DNA of 64,000 bases from an uncultured Fibrobacter sp. (GCF_947305105.1 NZ_CAMZCS010000013.1:21154-85153), one strand, 5' to 3'. Positions 16,955 through 27,466 are shown, counted from the first letter of the stretch. Made by a program: numbers and translations. The notes: generated by a model not told the origin, from the letters alone.

Positions 16955-17748
16955 TGTTCCTTTTTCGGCGGATAGCCTACTGCTGGCGTGTATTCATCAA
17001 GTTGATGACGCTCTTCTGGTTCGGCATGGGAAGCTTGTTCCTCGCGACATCGGTGTTCCCGACGCTTTACCTGCTGTCCGGTTTCTCCAAGGAGCGGTTC
17101 GGCCGCTGGGCGCGTCTGGTTGTGCATTATTCCCATAAATTGGCCCTTGCGCATTTTGTCTATTTTGGCTTGGGGACGATCCATGTGCAACACCGAGAAA
17201 GGCTCAAGGGGCTCCGGTCCAAGGTCATCGTCGCGAACCATCCGTCCATCTTGGATGTGGTAATCCTGTTTTCGCTGATTCCCAATGGCGACTGCATCGT
17301 GAAGGGCAGCCTGGGCCAGAACCGGTTCATGAAGGGCATTGTCAATTCGATTTACATTGTGAATTCCAAGATGTTCACGAAACAGCTTGCCGAGACGGAC
17401 AAGTCGCTCCAGCGGGGCAACTGCCTGATTATCTTCCCGGAAGGGACTCGTTCCGTGCCGGGGGTGCGCTGGCAGTTCAAGAAGGGCGCTGCGCGTTTCG
17501 CTCTCCATTCCAAGTGCGATGTCGTGCCGGTTTACATCGGGAGCAATGACTTTCTCGGGTTACGCAAGCACGATCCCGTATTGTCGGTCAACCGGACGGA
17601 ACGGTACCATTATAACTTGGATATTCTGGATCCTATCCCAATTGAAAAATTCCTGGATTATCCGCCAAGCCAGGCCGCAAACCTCTTAACGAGGGAAATG
17701 CAGAACGTGCTGGAAGCCCGCCGTGACCAAGATGCCGCAAATGCGTAA
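16954..17748 (+). CDS. PlsC-type 1-acyl-glycerol-3-phosphate acyltransferase-like protein
   Basis: This roughly 264-residue protein has an N-terminal hydrophobic segment, then the acyltransferase motif NHPSILDVV (HX4D) near residue 95 and FPEGTRSVPG near residue 160, as in PlsC enzymes. A basic patch GVRWQFKKGAARFA follows. It is likely to acylate a lipid in the aryl-polyene anchor at the inner membrane. The start ATG at 16954 overlaps the preceding stop by 1 nt, and an in-frame GTG lies one codon earlier. It is the last gene of the plus-strand arm. No terminator is evident in 17749-17811. Confidence 0.85.
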   Translation: MFLFRRIAYCWRVFIKLMTLFWFGMGSLFLATSVFPTLYLLSGFSKERFGRWARLVVHYSHKLALAHFVYFGLGTIHVQHRERLKGLRSKVIVANHPSILDVVILFSLIPNGDCIVKGSLGQNRFMKGIVNSIYIVNSKMFTKQLAETDKSLQRGNCLIIFPEGTRSVPGVRWQFKKGAARFALHSKCDVVPVYIGSNDFLGLRKHDPVLSVNRTERYHYNLDILDPIPIEKFLDYPPSQAANLLTREMQNVLEARRDQDAANA

Positions 17749-17836
17749 TGTACGTATGCGGTGGTAGGTATTTTTATCCATCATGCACTGACGGCTGAAA
17801 TGGATGAATGCTATATTGGGGATAAAGAGGTAGAAT

Positions 17837-18460
17837 ATGAAAAAGAGTATCGGAATCTGCGTATTTTTTTCTTTGTTGATGGGTTCACTGTTCACTTTGA
17901 CGGCGTGTTCCTCCTATGAACGTGTCCAGACTGCGGAAATGATGGAAGGCCTTCCGAATTGTCTCGGCTTGCACATGACGGGAGCTCGTTGGCATTATAC
18001 CGACGTCAATGGAAATGCAATCGATGTTATTGGACGGTGTACTCAGGGACGGTTGCATGGAAACTTCGACTATTCGATGAACGGAATCTTGGTGGCCAGG
18101 ACCAAGTTCGTCAATGGAGCGGAATATAAGACTGCTTGTCTCGTGGGCCAGAAACACAGAGCGTTTTTGCAAGCTTGTTTGAACGAGGCGGCAATGTTAT
18201 ATGCGCAGGGCCAACCCCGCCCGGTTTCTGAAGGGTCTGCGCAACAAACTCAGACGGTCGTGGTCCCGGTGCAGGCCGGGCAACAGGTCATGGTTCCCGT
18301 TCAGCCTGGGCAGACGGTCTTGGTTCCTACACAGCAGGATGGCCAGACGGTTCTAGTGCCTGCGCAAGCGGGCCAGGCAATCGTGGTCCCGGTCCAGCAA
18401 GGACAGCCTGTCGTGGTCCCAGTACAGCAAAATCAGACTCCAGAACAATCGGCGCCTTAA
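17837..18460 (+). CDS. Lipoprotein with VPVQ-type tandem repeats at the C-terminus
   Basis: This 207-residue protein has a signal peptide with lipobox LTLTAC (Cys about residue 24). A globular part of about 110 residues follows (LGLHMTGARWHYTDVNG, GRLHGNFDYSMNG). The C-terminus carries about six imperfect 10-12-residue repeats of the type VVVPVQAGQ, VLVPTQQDGQ and VVVPVQQGQ (residues 138-200). The repeats resemble an extended wall-spanning or sticky tail. The family is not recognised. It lies 83 nt upstream of sprA on the same strand, with a TATATTGG motif at 17812-17819 before it, so co-transcription with sprA is possible but unproven. Confidence 0.75.
   Translation: MKKSIGICVFFSLLMGSLFTLTACSSYERVQTAEMMEGLPNCLGLHMTGARWHYTDVNGNAIDVIGRCTQGRLHGNFDYSMNGILVARTKFVNGAEYKTACLVGQKHRAFLQACLNEAAMLYAQGQPRPVSEGSAQQTQTVVVPVQAGQQVMVPVQPGQTVLVPTQQDGQTVLVPAQAGQAIVVPVQQGQPVVVPVQQNQTPEQSAP
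18256..18445 (+). repeat. Imperfect in-frame tandem repeats encoding VPVQ/GQ units
   Basis: Units of about 30-36 bp recur at the 3' end of the lipoprotein gene (ggtcccggtgcaggc, ggttcccgttcagcc, ggtcccggtccagca and related forms). They keep the reading frame and encode V-P-V-Q-x-G-Q steps. Repeat number could vary between strains by recombination. Confidence 0.75.
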
Positions 18461-18543
18461 TTTTTTTATCGGTAATCCGTAAAAATTATTTTTTTTTAAA
18501 TTTGCGCCTAACATTCTGGATTTTTATCGTCTAATTCTGTATT

Positions 18544-21500
18544 TTGAGGTCATTGATTTTTAAACGACGGTTACATAAGGCCTTTTTGAATGGCCTTGCG
18601 GGTGCGCTTATCGCGGTGGGATTCGCCTATGCACAGGCGGCGTCTGCGCCCGAATCGCAATCTTCGGATACAGATCCGGCTGAAGCCCAGCCGGATCCTG
18701 CCGAGACGGAATGGCAACCGTCGATCAACTACATTGACCTTCCTCCTTCTGCAGCTCCGCTTGACAATCTTTTGCCGTTCAATGGTGTCGGTGCGAACCC
18801 GAGCCTGATGAACACGAACAAGGGGCGGGTGTTCAGTCACGATATCGACATCGCCACCCGTGAACTCGACGTGAGCGAAAAACGCGTGAATTCCATTTCC
18901 CGCGATACGACGACTCTCTGGACCGCCCACTACCCGGAACTGGCCGACTACGTGTCCGACATGTACGATGTGGGCCGTAGGCGCCTGTGGTTGAACGGGC
19001 TCGTGGGCCAGCCGAACGACGGATACGAGGCCCCTGAAACCGGTTCCGTGTTCGATATTACGATTCCGGTCAATATGCCCGCATGGATGAGGGATTTCGG
19101 CCTCGACAAGCCGAAACTCATGCTGCAGGGTACCATGGATATCCGCCTCAAGGGTTACGGCGAGAAGGACGACGCCCAAGGCAGCGACAACACGAGCCTC
19201 TGGCCGTCCCCGTCGCTTTCGTACGATCCGAGCTTCATGGTGAAGGGCAAGATTGGCCCCTACATCACGGTGGAAATCAACAACGTCGAGAGCGGCCTCG
19301 GGGTCAAGAACCAGGTCCGCGTGGTCTACGAGGAATCGTACAAGGACGAGTTTGAAGACTATATCTTGCAGCGCGTGGAAGCGGGTACCACATCTCTTAC
19401 GCTCTCGGGTACGGAGTTGACGGGTTATTCCGAACAGCACCAAGGCCTGTTTGGTATCAAGGCCGACTGGAAACTGGGTGACTGGCGCCTCACGACGATT
19501 GCCTCGCAAGATGGTGGAAGCCAGGAATCTTATTCCATCAATGCGAGCGAGTCTACCACGGAATTCCAGATTCTCGATAAACAGTTCCTCGCTTACCGTT
19601 ATTACTTCTTGAATCATGATGCGAGGAATGCCTATATCAATTCGGCTATTGCTGGGCGCACGGTGTCCAACTATCCGGCAAAGGACCTCAAACTTTATAA
19701 GCGTATCTCGTCGAATGCCAAGGATGTCATCGACAGCATGATTGTCGTTTATACGACTCCCGACGGTAAGAGAATTGAAAAGACCGTGATGCGCATGGCC
19801 GAAATCCCCAAGGAAGATTTCGACTACGATAGCAAGACGGGTATTTTGAAGGTGTCTGGTGCGAACCGCAACACCTTGATTGCGGCAAGCTGGAGCGATG
19901 ATGGTACCGGCCGTAAGGGCGGTGACACCAAGATCCGTGACGGTTCGAAGGTCGTCCTTATCCAGTGGGATGCGACGCTCCCGGAATTGACCGACATCGA
20001 CAAGTTGATGCTCAGGAACGTGTATTCTGTAGGCATTTCCGATGCAAGCTCCAGCAGCTTTATCTTGCGCATGAAGAACAAGTCCGGCGTGACGAACAGT
20101 TTCTTGAAGGATTTGGGTGTTGCCGACGAGTCGACCGGAACTCCGCTCGTTAACGACGCGACGATTTTCAAGAAGGACGCCTCCGGAAACTACACCGGCG
20201 AAATGTGGTTGCCTTGTAAGCCTCTTTCCAAATATAAGGGGCAGAAAAATGCAGCCGAACTCGCCCGTGCAAATTGCTTGGAACCTTTGCGCAATCTGGA
20301 TTCTTCGGCAGCGATGTCGCAACTCTACACGCTTCCGGTTTATAACCTGAACCGCTACACGAGCAGGTTCTACTTTGAGTCAGTCGGTAAACGCCGCAAT
20401 TCTACAATCAGTGTCCGCGACCCCAACTCCAGCTATTCTGTGAGTGCGGGTTCTTGTATGGACATTTCTCCGGGTTCGGAAAAGTTGACAGCCGGTTCCA
20501 CGGTGCTCGTCCGCGATGTGGACTACGAAGTCAACTACGAACTGGGCCAGATTGAACTTTTGAGCGAAAGAGCCCTTGACCCCAATAAAGAAATCAAGGT
20601 GACGTTCGAGTGCGAACCTCTGTTCGAAATAGACAACAAACTGTTGTTGGGTGCTCGTGCAGAACTCCCATTGGAACGCTACGGGTTCGGCAGTGGGTCT
20701 GTGTTCGGTCTCACGGCCCTGTACAAGAGCCAGAGTACTACGGCAAAGACTCCGACACTCGGTAACGAACCGTACAACAGCTTCCTTTGGGGGATGAACC
20801 TCCGCTTGCAGGATACTATTTCTGCATTGACTTCCCTTGTCAACATGATTCCGCTCATCGAAACGCAGGCGGTTTCTAACTGGCGCTTCGAAGCCGAATT
20901 TGCAAGCAGCCGCCATAATGCCAATACGAGCGAAGCCAATGCCGCTCTGGTCGAAGACTTTGAATCGACTGCTTCTGGCCTCGTGTTCCCGATGTCCCGC
21001 CTTTCTTGGTATCCGGCGTCTCCTCCGGGTGGCGTGAGCACGAATCCTTCGACCTATATTGAAAATTTGGACTACCGTCATAAGGGTGAGTTCATCTGGC
21101 ATAGCAACAGCACCGAACTGTACAAGTACATCTATCCGAACGTGGGCAATTCCGATGTCGACAACCAGCACTTGACCGTGCTCAAGATGACGTTGCGTGC
21201 CAACGACAACCTCATGGGCAATTCCTGGGGCGGTATCATGCGCCCGAACAGTTCGTATTACCAGGATTTGAGCGACTTGAAGTATATAGAGATTGTCGCC
21301 CGTGGTAATGTGGGGTCTATCTATATCGACTTGGGCTTGGTCAGTGAAGATATCTCTATCAATGGCCGGGCCCCGAACGGGCAGTACAATGGTGAAAACG
21401 AAATTGGAACGACCACGGCGTTGCACGACATGGGCCTGGATGGTGTCACCGGGAGTGACGAAGCCGACAGCTTGACGAAGTGGGTCTGCCGTGGCCCTAG

Positions 21501-24500
21501 CGCAAGCGATTGCGAAGACAAAACGCCCAAGGCCGATGCGGCGACAACCGATATTGCCCGCGATAACTATTCCGATAAATACGACGATGACAGTGATCCT
21601 CCGGTGAATATCAACGGTACGGAAAACAACTCCGGCGAACGCAAGTATGATACCGAAGATATCAACCGCAATGGAACTCTGGACCAGGATATCAACTTTG
21701 TCCGTTATCGCATCGATTTGTCCGATACGACATCTCCGTATATTGAAAAATTGAGGAACGGCTGGCGCAAGTGGACTATCCCGTTGAGCCAGTACGATAC
21801 GATTGTTTCTCCGATGGCTGCCGACTATTTGAGCATTTTGGCCGGTGCCCAGTACACGCGTCTCTGGCTTGGAAACCTGAATCCGGGCGTTGCCGAATCC
21901 AAGGTGCAAATCGTCAGCATGGGTGTCTTGGGGAACTCCTGGGAAGAAACGACGGTTGCTGACCGCTATGTGACTTCGACTTCCGAGAACTCGCAGGTGG
22001 TGGAAGTGAACGGAGTAGAGACGATTGTTACAGAACAGGTGGCAAGCCGCGATACGAACTATATCGAAGTCTCCACGATTAACAACCGCGAAAATTCCAA
22101 TACGTATTTCAAGTCGCCCAATATCAAGACCGAACGCGATACCGAAACGAATGCCCCGCTCAAGGAAACTTCGCTCCAACTCAAGTACAAGAATATGTAC
22201 GCCGGTCAAGAAGTGGGTGTGACTCGTATTTTCGAGACGGACAAGAAGGACTTCTCCATGTATAAGTCCCTCAAAATGGAAATCCATTACGAAACCAAGG
22301 CCGACCATGTGCCCATCCGTTTTGCCTTGCAGTTTGGTGAGGGTTCGCTTGAAGGGTCCAATGATTATTACGAATGGAGCTTCCGCCCGGTAAAGCTGGA
22401 AGAACATTGCGGAGGCCGTCCGCAGGATTGCCACGAACAGAACTGGCTCGATAACGCCTTCTCCATGGACATCATGGACTTTTCGCAGATGAAACGTGGC
22501 CGTCGCCCGCCTTTCCTTGAACCGATCGAGAAAGATCTCGGTGGCGATCGTGAAGAACATCTGCGCTTGGTCGGTAATCCCTCTATTACGAACATCGATT
22601 GGGTCCGCTTTGTCATCATTGCCGATTCCAGCGCCTCTCCCGATGACCTCGAGGGTACGTTCTGGATAAATGATCTTCGCCTTTCCGACATGGATACGGA
22701 ATGGGGCTATGCGGCGCGTGTGGGTGGCCAGGTCGACTTCGCCGATTTCGTTTCTGTTTCTGGAGCGGTTCGTTACCAGGATGGCGACTTCGCGACGCTT
22801 TCAACTTCGGGTGGTTCGCCGAAACCGAAACTGTCCGATGCGGCGACACAGCTTGATGTTTCTGGCGATATCAACTTTGCCTTGAACAAGTTCCTGAACG
22901 ACAGTCTCGGTTTCCATATCCCGTTGAGCTTGGGTTACGCAAGTTCCACGAAGCGCCCGTACATGAAGCCTACGGACGACATGATTCTTGACAAGAGCAG
23001 CTTCTCCGACATTACGGGAGACATGTTCCAGAACGACTTGAGCGTGACGTCGAACAAGGAAGAACAGAAACTTCGTGACGAGGGTAAGTCCAAGGGCTAT
23101 GAATCTTATACCCGTGACAAGACGCTCGGCTTGAGCTATAGCAAGGATTACAAGGCTAACGAATCGGCTATAGGCGAAGTGCTTTCGCAGGTGCTTTTGG
23201 AACGCCCGGCATGGAGCTATTCGTACCATGAGACGGAGGCGCGTGCGACAACGAGTGCGGACTCCACCTATTCTTATCATACCATTATCGAATATAAGTT
23301 GGGTACGTTCAGCTTGTTCAAGTTGACTCCGTTCGGTGGACTTGCTCGGTATGGCTGGGCTTCGGACTTTTCTAAAATCGAGTTTGAACCATGGCCGCAG
23401 ACATTCGATGTTACGTTGTTCGATTTGAGCTATATCCGCTATGTGGACCAGGATCGTGATCCCGATTTTGTAGAACCGCAGGTAGACAAGGTGGTCACCT
23501 ACACGACGGATTTGTCCCATAAGTTGAACATGCGTTGGAACATCTTCAATTTCCTCTCCACCTCTTACAGCTTGAACGTGAGACGCGACATGTATGGTGG
23601 TGGCGACCGTGAGGCATTCGTCAAGGAAAACTTCTTTAGCCCAGATGACGGCGGCCTCTTCGCAAGCGATGTGGTTTTTGATTACGACCATACCGACCGC
23701 AAGGTTTATGTATCCAAAGACAGTACGGTGATTATCCCGTACGACACGATTCCTCGTGTAGATGCCGACGGCAAACCTCTCGCTATCGACATGCAGAACC
23801 CGGATAGTTATGAAATCCGCTACGATACCACTGCGTTCTATAAGGTCGATAGTGTGGGTACGAGGGAATACGGTAAGTCTTACGGTATCCTGCGCAACGA
23901 ACGGTCCAGGACGCAACAGTTCCGGGTGAATTTCAACCCGAATATCATCCCGTTCATTCCGTTCACGACTTCGTTCTCCTCTGATTTCAACCAGCAGAAG
24001 ACAATTCCTGATGAATACGATATTTATGACGAGACGAACGTTGAGAAAAACTACTGGACTATATCACAGACCAACCGTTTTGATTTCAACCCGACGTTCA
24101 GGATTCTCGATTTCGTGAAGTCCTTCGGTAAGACAAACCCCGTGGCTCGTGGCATGGAAACGATTCGCTGGCGTGAAATCCGTTTCAACTGGACGGCAAC
24201 CACCAATACTCTCGGTGAGAACTTCACTTTGGCCCAGCTGTACGAAGAACAGGGCGTCACTCCGTTCCAGTACTATCTCTACGGTCTCGGTATTGGTAAC
24301 GGCTACCGTAACCGCGGGCTGTGGAACATCGTCTCGGGTGACATGGGTCTAGACCATCGCGACGACTTTAGAGATTTCGCGGAATACCGCAACCGCCATG
24401 TCGACACGCTTGTGTATCAGGGCAATTTCCGTCACTCCGTCTCCCGTTCGTTCCAGACGGGGACCAGCATCATGTTGCCGTTCTGGGATATCGGCGTGAC

Positions 24501-25410
24501 TGGCGATTTGCAATGGAAGGAAGAATTCTCCCAGGCGCGTGAGTACCCGCTGTATATCGACACGACCACGGTCTGGCCGAAGATTGGAGTCGCTGTCAAC
24601 GTGCCGAACTTCTCGCAGCGAGTTTCGTTCTTGAACGGTTTCCGTAGCGTTTCGGCGAACAGCCGCCTTGACTACACCTATGTTACCACAGTTCGCCCGT
24701 TCCAGAGCGCCGAAGATTCTTGGGGCACGGAATGGAACTTCAACCCGCTTATCCGTTTGAGCTTCCTCACGCAGAAGAACATTCGCATCGAGAACTCTGT
24801 CCGCTTAAAGATTACCGATGTCGACCGCCGACCGAAACAGGAAGTCATCGGTATCACGAGCTGGCCGGATTCTGCTGGGCATGGGATCGACACCTCGAAG
24901 TACTTCTGGGAAACCCCGTGGATCCACACCTCGCTGTATAACGACTTCGATATCAACGTGGGCGACGATTTCTCCGTTTCTTACCCGCTCAAGACGAAGC
25001 GCGGGTTCCAGTTGTGGAAATGGTATTTCAAGTTGGATAACGACATCGACCTCAAGTTTACTGCCGGCTACGATTACAAGAAGAGCATCCGCAAACAATA
25101 CGATCCTGATCCAGATTACGACATGTGGAACAAGGAAAGCGGGACCGACGGAATCTTTAGACAGTGGAAATTTGATGTCGACGAGCCATACACAGTGTAT
25201 AATCCGAAACTTTCGCTTACCGATCGTACCGTACCTTCGCGCACGCACGAATGGTTTGTTCGCCCGAGTGCCGGTTACCAGTTCAACAAGATTGCTTCCA
25301 TGAGCAGTTATATTGAATACAGGCAAATTCACGAAAAATTGGACGACGAAACCGCCCATTTACGCCAAATTCTGCAGTTCGAAATCGCCTTGATGCTTAG
25401 GTTCAACTAA
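18544..25410 (+). CDS. sprA: SprA-family T9SS translocon / cell-surface protein
   Basis: This 2288-residue exported protein has the size and features of SprA, the very large outer-membrane beta-barrel that is the translocon of the type IX secretion system. Visible features are a signal peptide (about 1-31), an early NYIDLPPSAAPLDNLLPFNG and PVNMPAWMRDFGLDKPKL, then KGKIGPYITVEINN, an internal DINRNGTLDQDINFVRYRIDL, ESKVQIVSMGVLGNSWEE and FWINDLRLSD. A long series of alternating aromatic/polar beta-strands runs to the final aromatic residue pair. No ATG starts this frame: TTG at 18544 or 18553 is used, and the sprA start is therefore uncertain. It stands alone, with no other T9SS core gene in the window. 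Confidence 0.88.
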   Translation: MRSLIFKRRLHKAFLNGLAGALIAVGFAYAQAASAPESQSSDTDPAEAQPDPAETEWQPSINYIDLPPSAAPLDNLLPFNGVGANPSLMNTNKGRVFSHDIDIATRELDVSEKRVNSISRDTTTLWTAHYPELADYVSDMYDVGRRRLWLNGLVGQPNDGYEAPETGSVFDITIPVNMPAWMRDFGLDKPKLMLQGTMDIRLKGYGEKDDAQGSDNTSLWPSPSLSYDPSFMVKGKIGPYITVEINNVESGLGVKNQVRVVYEESYKDEFEDYILQRVEAGTTSLTLSGTELTGYSEQHQGLFGIKADWKLGDWRLTTIASQDGGSQESYSINASESTTEFQILDKQFLAYRYYFLNHDARNAYINSAIAGRTVSNYPAKDLKLYKRISSNAKDVIDSMIVVYTTPDGKRIEKTVMRMAEIPKEDFDYDSKTGILKVSGANRNTLIAASWSDDGTGRKGGDTKIRDGSKVVLIQWDATLPELTDIDKLMLRNVYSVGISDASSSSFILRMKNKSGVTNSFLKDLGVADESTGTPLVNDATIFKKDASGNYTGEMWLPCKPLSKYKGQKNAAELARANCLEPLRNLDSSAAMSQLYTLPVYNLNRYTSRFYFESVGKRRNSTISVRDPNSSYSVSAGSCMDISPGSEKLTAGSTVLVRDVDYEVNYELGQIELLSERALDPNKEIKVTFECEPLFEIDNKLLLGARAELPLERYGFGSGSVFGLTALYKSQSTTAKTPTLGNEPYNSFLWGMNLRLQDTISALTSLVNMIPLIETQAVSNWRFEAEFASSRHNANTSEANAALVEDFESTASGLVFPMSRLSWYPASPPGGVSTNPSTYIENLDYRHKGEFIWHSNSTELYKYIYPNVGNSDVDNQHLTVLKMTLRANDNLMGNSWGGIMRPNSSYYQDLSDLKYIEIVARGNVGSIYIDLGLVSEDISINGRAPNGQYNGENEIGTTTALHDMGLDGVTGSDEADSLTKWVCRGPSASDCEDKTPKADAATTDIARDNYSDKYDDDSDPPVNINGTENNSGERKYDTEDINRNGTLDQDINFVRYRIDLSDTTSPYIEKLRNGWRKWTIPLSQYDTIVSPMAADYLSILAGAQYTRLWLGNLNPGVAESKVQIVSMGVLGNSWEETTVADRYVTSTSENSQVVEVNGVETIVTEQVASRDTNYIEVSTINNRENSNTYFKSPNIKTERDTETNAPLKETSLQLKYKNMYAGQEVGVTRIFETDKKDFSMYKSLKMEIHYETKADHVPIRFALQFGEGSLEGSNDYYEWSFRPVKLEEHCGGRPQDCHEQNWLDNAFSMDIMDFSQMKRGRRPPFLEPIEKDLGGDREEHLRLVGNPSITNIDWVRFVIIADSSASPDDLEGTFWINDLRLSDMDTEWGYAARVGGQVDFADFVSVSGAVRYQDGDFATLSTSGGSPKPKLSDAATQLDVSGDINFALNKFLNDSLGFHIPLSLGYASSTKRPYMKPTDDMILDKSSFSDITGDMFQNDLSVTSNKEEQKLRDEGKSKGYESYTRDKTLGLSYSKDYKANESAIGEVLSQVLLERPAWSYSYHETEARATTSADSTYSYHTIIEYKLGTFSLFKLTPFGGLARYGWASDFSKIEFEPWPQTFDVTLFDLSYIRYVDQDRDPDFVEPQVDKVVTYTTDLSHKLNMRWNIFNFLSTSYSLNVRRDMYGGGDREAFVKENFFSPDDGGLFASDVVFDYDHTDRKVYVSKDSTVIIPYDTIPRVDADGKPLAIDMQNPDSYEIRYDTTAFYKVDSVGTREYGKSYGILRNERSRTQQFRVNFNPNIIPFIPFTTSFSSDFNQQKTIPDEYDIYDETNVEKNYWTISQTNRFDFNPTFRILDFVKSFGKTNPVARGMETIRWREIRFNWTATTNTLGENFTLAQLYEEQGVTPFQYYLYGLGIGNGYRNRGLWNIVSGDMGLDHRDDFRDFAEYRNRHVDTLVYQGNFRHSVSRSFQTGTSIMLPFWDIGVTGDLQWKEEFSQAREYPLYIDTTTVWPKIGVAVNVPNFSQRVSFLNGFRSVSANSRLDYTYVTTVRPFQSAEDSWGTEWNFNPLIRLSFLTQKNIRIENSVRLKITDVDRRPKQEVIGITSWPDSAGHGIDTSKYFWETPWIHTSLYNDFDINVGDDFSVSYPLKTKRGFQLWKWYFKLDNDIDLKFTAGYDYKKSIRKQYDPDPDYDMWNKESGTDGIFRQWKFDVDEPYTVYNPKLSLTDRTVPSRTHEWFVRPSAGYQFNKIASMSSYIEYRQIHEKLDDETAHLRQILQFEIALMLRFN

Positions 25411-25492
25411 TTTTCCCGATTCCGGTTTTCCGGGAAAGGATAAATTATTCTATAATGACGTTATAAGTTCATTATCCTGGAGCGTCAAGACA

Positions 25493-27346
25493 ATGCAAAT
25501 ATTTTCGGCAGGGGATTATCTGTACCGCATTCGACGGTTTGTGCGGAGCCATCTTTTCGACAGGCTTGCGCAGGACGATTACGAAGTTGCACTCCCTATA
25601 CCGGATTGCAGTATCATCGATACTGAAGATGCCCATCTGTATTATCCGATTTTCAAATCGGAAATCGATATCAACAAGGAAATCGATTGGCATCTAGACT
25701 TGTCGACAGGCAAACGCTTCCCGGCAAGGTTTGCTTACGATATCGATATTCGCAGTGGTTTCTTTGGCAGCGTGAAATATGTGTGGGAAGTGAACCGGAT
25801 GCAGTTCCTGTTGCATCTCGCTTTTGTGTACAGGGCTTGCGGCGACCTGAAATGGCTCGTGTTGTTCTGCCATTATATCGCCACCTGGAGGGAAGATAAC
25901 CCCTACATGGAAGGCGTGAATTGGTACAGCAATGTCGAAGTGAACTTGCGACTGATATGCTGGTATTTCTGTTGGCAGATACTGAATGTGGACGACTTGC
26001 GGAAGCACAATAGTGCCATAGACGAGTTTATCGGGGATGCGTGGATGCAGATGATCTGCGAACATGCAGAATACTCGTACGTACATCCGTCTCTCCATTT
26101 TTCGGCGAACAACCATAGGGTTGCAGAACTTGTCGGGCTGTTTGTGGCTGCTGCGGGCTGGAAGATTCCACACAAAAAATCGCGGCTCGCTTACGCGAAG
26201 AAGGGGCTGGAAAAAGAAATCCTCTTGCAGAACACTCCAGAGGGCGTGAACCGCGAAGAAGCTGCGGAATACATCCAGTATGTCAATGAACTCTTCTTGG
26301 TTGCGGCCATTGTGGGCAAGCGTGCCGATAGCGAATTTTCCAAGGCTTACGACGAACGCCTGCATGCCATGGCGAACTACATGAACGCATTTGTCGATAG
26401 CCACTACAACTATCCTATGTACGGTGACGGTGACGACCGGTATGTGTTGCGGCCAGATGCGGGCGGGCATTTCAATAATTTCAAGTCGCTGCTTGTTTCT
26501 TTTGCCACCTATTTTGGCGATGCCTCGTTTAAGCGCGAAGGCCTTGTCTGGGACGAGAAAAACAGTATCCTTTTCGGGGAAGAGGGCAAGAAAAAATTTG
26601 AGTCGCTTCCCTGCACGCCGCTCCAAGACGGAAACAGGTTCTTTGCGCAAAGCGGCCACTTCGTATTTAGGAAGTTGGAGCAGGATCACGAAACCTATAT
26701 GCATTTTGATGCTGCTCCGCTTGGCTACTTGAGCATTGCGGCGCATGGGCATGCCGATGCGTTGTCGTTTATCTTGCATGTAGACGGGCACCCTGTCATT
26801 GTGGATCCGGGAACGTACTCCTGCTATATGGATAAGAACCTTCGCGATTATTTTGTGAGTACGTTAGCCCATAATACCATTTGCGTGAACGGTAAAAACC
26901 AGGCAGAGCAGATTGGGCGTACGATGTGGCAGAATCATTACAAGGTGAATGTCATCTCGTGCGATGAAACTGCGGGCGAGGTGACTGCTTCCCATGACGG
27001 TTATGCACCCGAGGGCGTAATACACACGCGCCAAGTCCGGTACGACCGTGAAAGTGACGAATTTACAATCACAGATTCCTTGCTGTGCGCGAAAAATGCC
27101 GTTTTAGAAATCCCGTTCCACTTGCATCCGGATGCCTCTGTGGAATTGCGCGGATCGACGGCTGAAATTTCTGTGCCGGGTTGCCGCCGCGTGGTCCTTG
27201 AACTGGATTCAAAACTCTCTTACTCCGTCCGCGACGATGGTTGGTATTCCGAACACTTTGACGATAAAGTACCGACAAAGTTCCTTTATGCCAAAATCGA
27301 ATGTAGCGGCAATACCGATTTTGTGACCAAGGTAAAAATCATCTAG
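25493..27346 (+). CDS. Heparinase II/III-like protein
   Basis: This 617-residue protein has an N-terminal alpha-helical toroid (about 40-350, with WHLDLSTGKRFP, NWYSNVEVNLRLICW and HPSLHFSANNHRVAEL) and a C-terminal beta-sandwich. The beta-sandwich contains the family's AAHGHADALSFILHVDGHP (from about residue 416) and VDPGTYSCY. Heparinase II/III-like enzymes cleave uronic acid-containing polysaccharides. There is no signal peptide, so it may act inside the cell or in capsule/exopolysaccharide metabolism. It has its own upstream region with TATAAT near 25451 and a GGAGC SD. The substrate is unknown. It is separated from sprA by 82 nt holding a weak inverted repeat (25412-25436). Confidence 0.85.
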   Translation: MQIFSAGDYLYRIRRFVRSHLFDRLAQDDYEVALPIPDCSIIDTEDAHLYYPIFKSEIDINKEIDWHLDLSTGKRFPARFAYDIDIRSGFFGSVKYVWEVNRMQFLLHLAFVYRACGDLKWLVLFCHYIATWREDNPYMEGVNWYSNVEVNLRLICWYFCWQILNVDDLRKHNSAIDEFIGDAWMQMICEHAEYSYVHPSLHFSANNHRVAELVGLFVAAAGWKIPHKKSRLAYAKKGLEKEILLQNTPEGVNREEAAEYIQYVNELFLVAAIVGKRADSEFSKAYDERLHAMANYMNAFVDSHYNYPMYGDGDDRYVLRPDAGGHFNNFKSLLVSFATYFGDASFKREGLVWDEKNSILFGEEGKKKFESLPCTPLQDGNRFFAQSGHFVFRKLEQDHETYMHFDAAPLGYLSIAAHGHADALSFILHVDGHPVIVDPGTYSCYMDKNLRDYFVSTLAHNTICVNGKNQAEQIGRTMWQNHYKVNVISCDETAGEVTASHDGYAPEGVIHTRQVRYDRESDEFTITDSLLCAKNAVLEIPFHLHPDASVELRGSTAEISVPGCRRVVLELDSKLSYSVRDDGWYSEHFDDKVPTKFLYAKIECSGNTDFVTKVKII

Positions 27347-27466
27347 AACATTTGTTCCTGATAAATCTCGTTATTCTGAACAAAAAAAATTACATTCGCC
27401 TGCGGTGAATGACTTTATGTTATATTTACAACGGGGTATGGGAAACCTAAACGATGTGGAGTTTTT

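Noticed and set aside
18571..20322. Long minus-strand open frame inside sprA
   Set aside because: It is the antisense shadow of the strongly biased sprA reading frame, with low-complexity His/Arg-rich translation and no SD. The same applies to 20380-22560 and 22801-23916.
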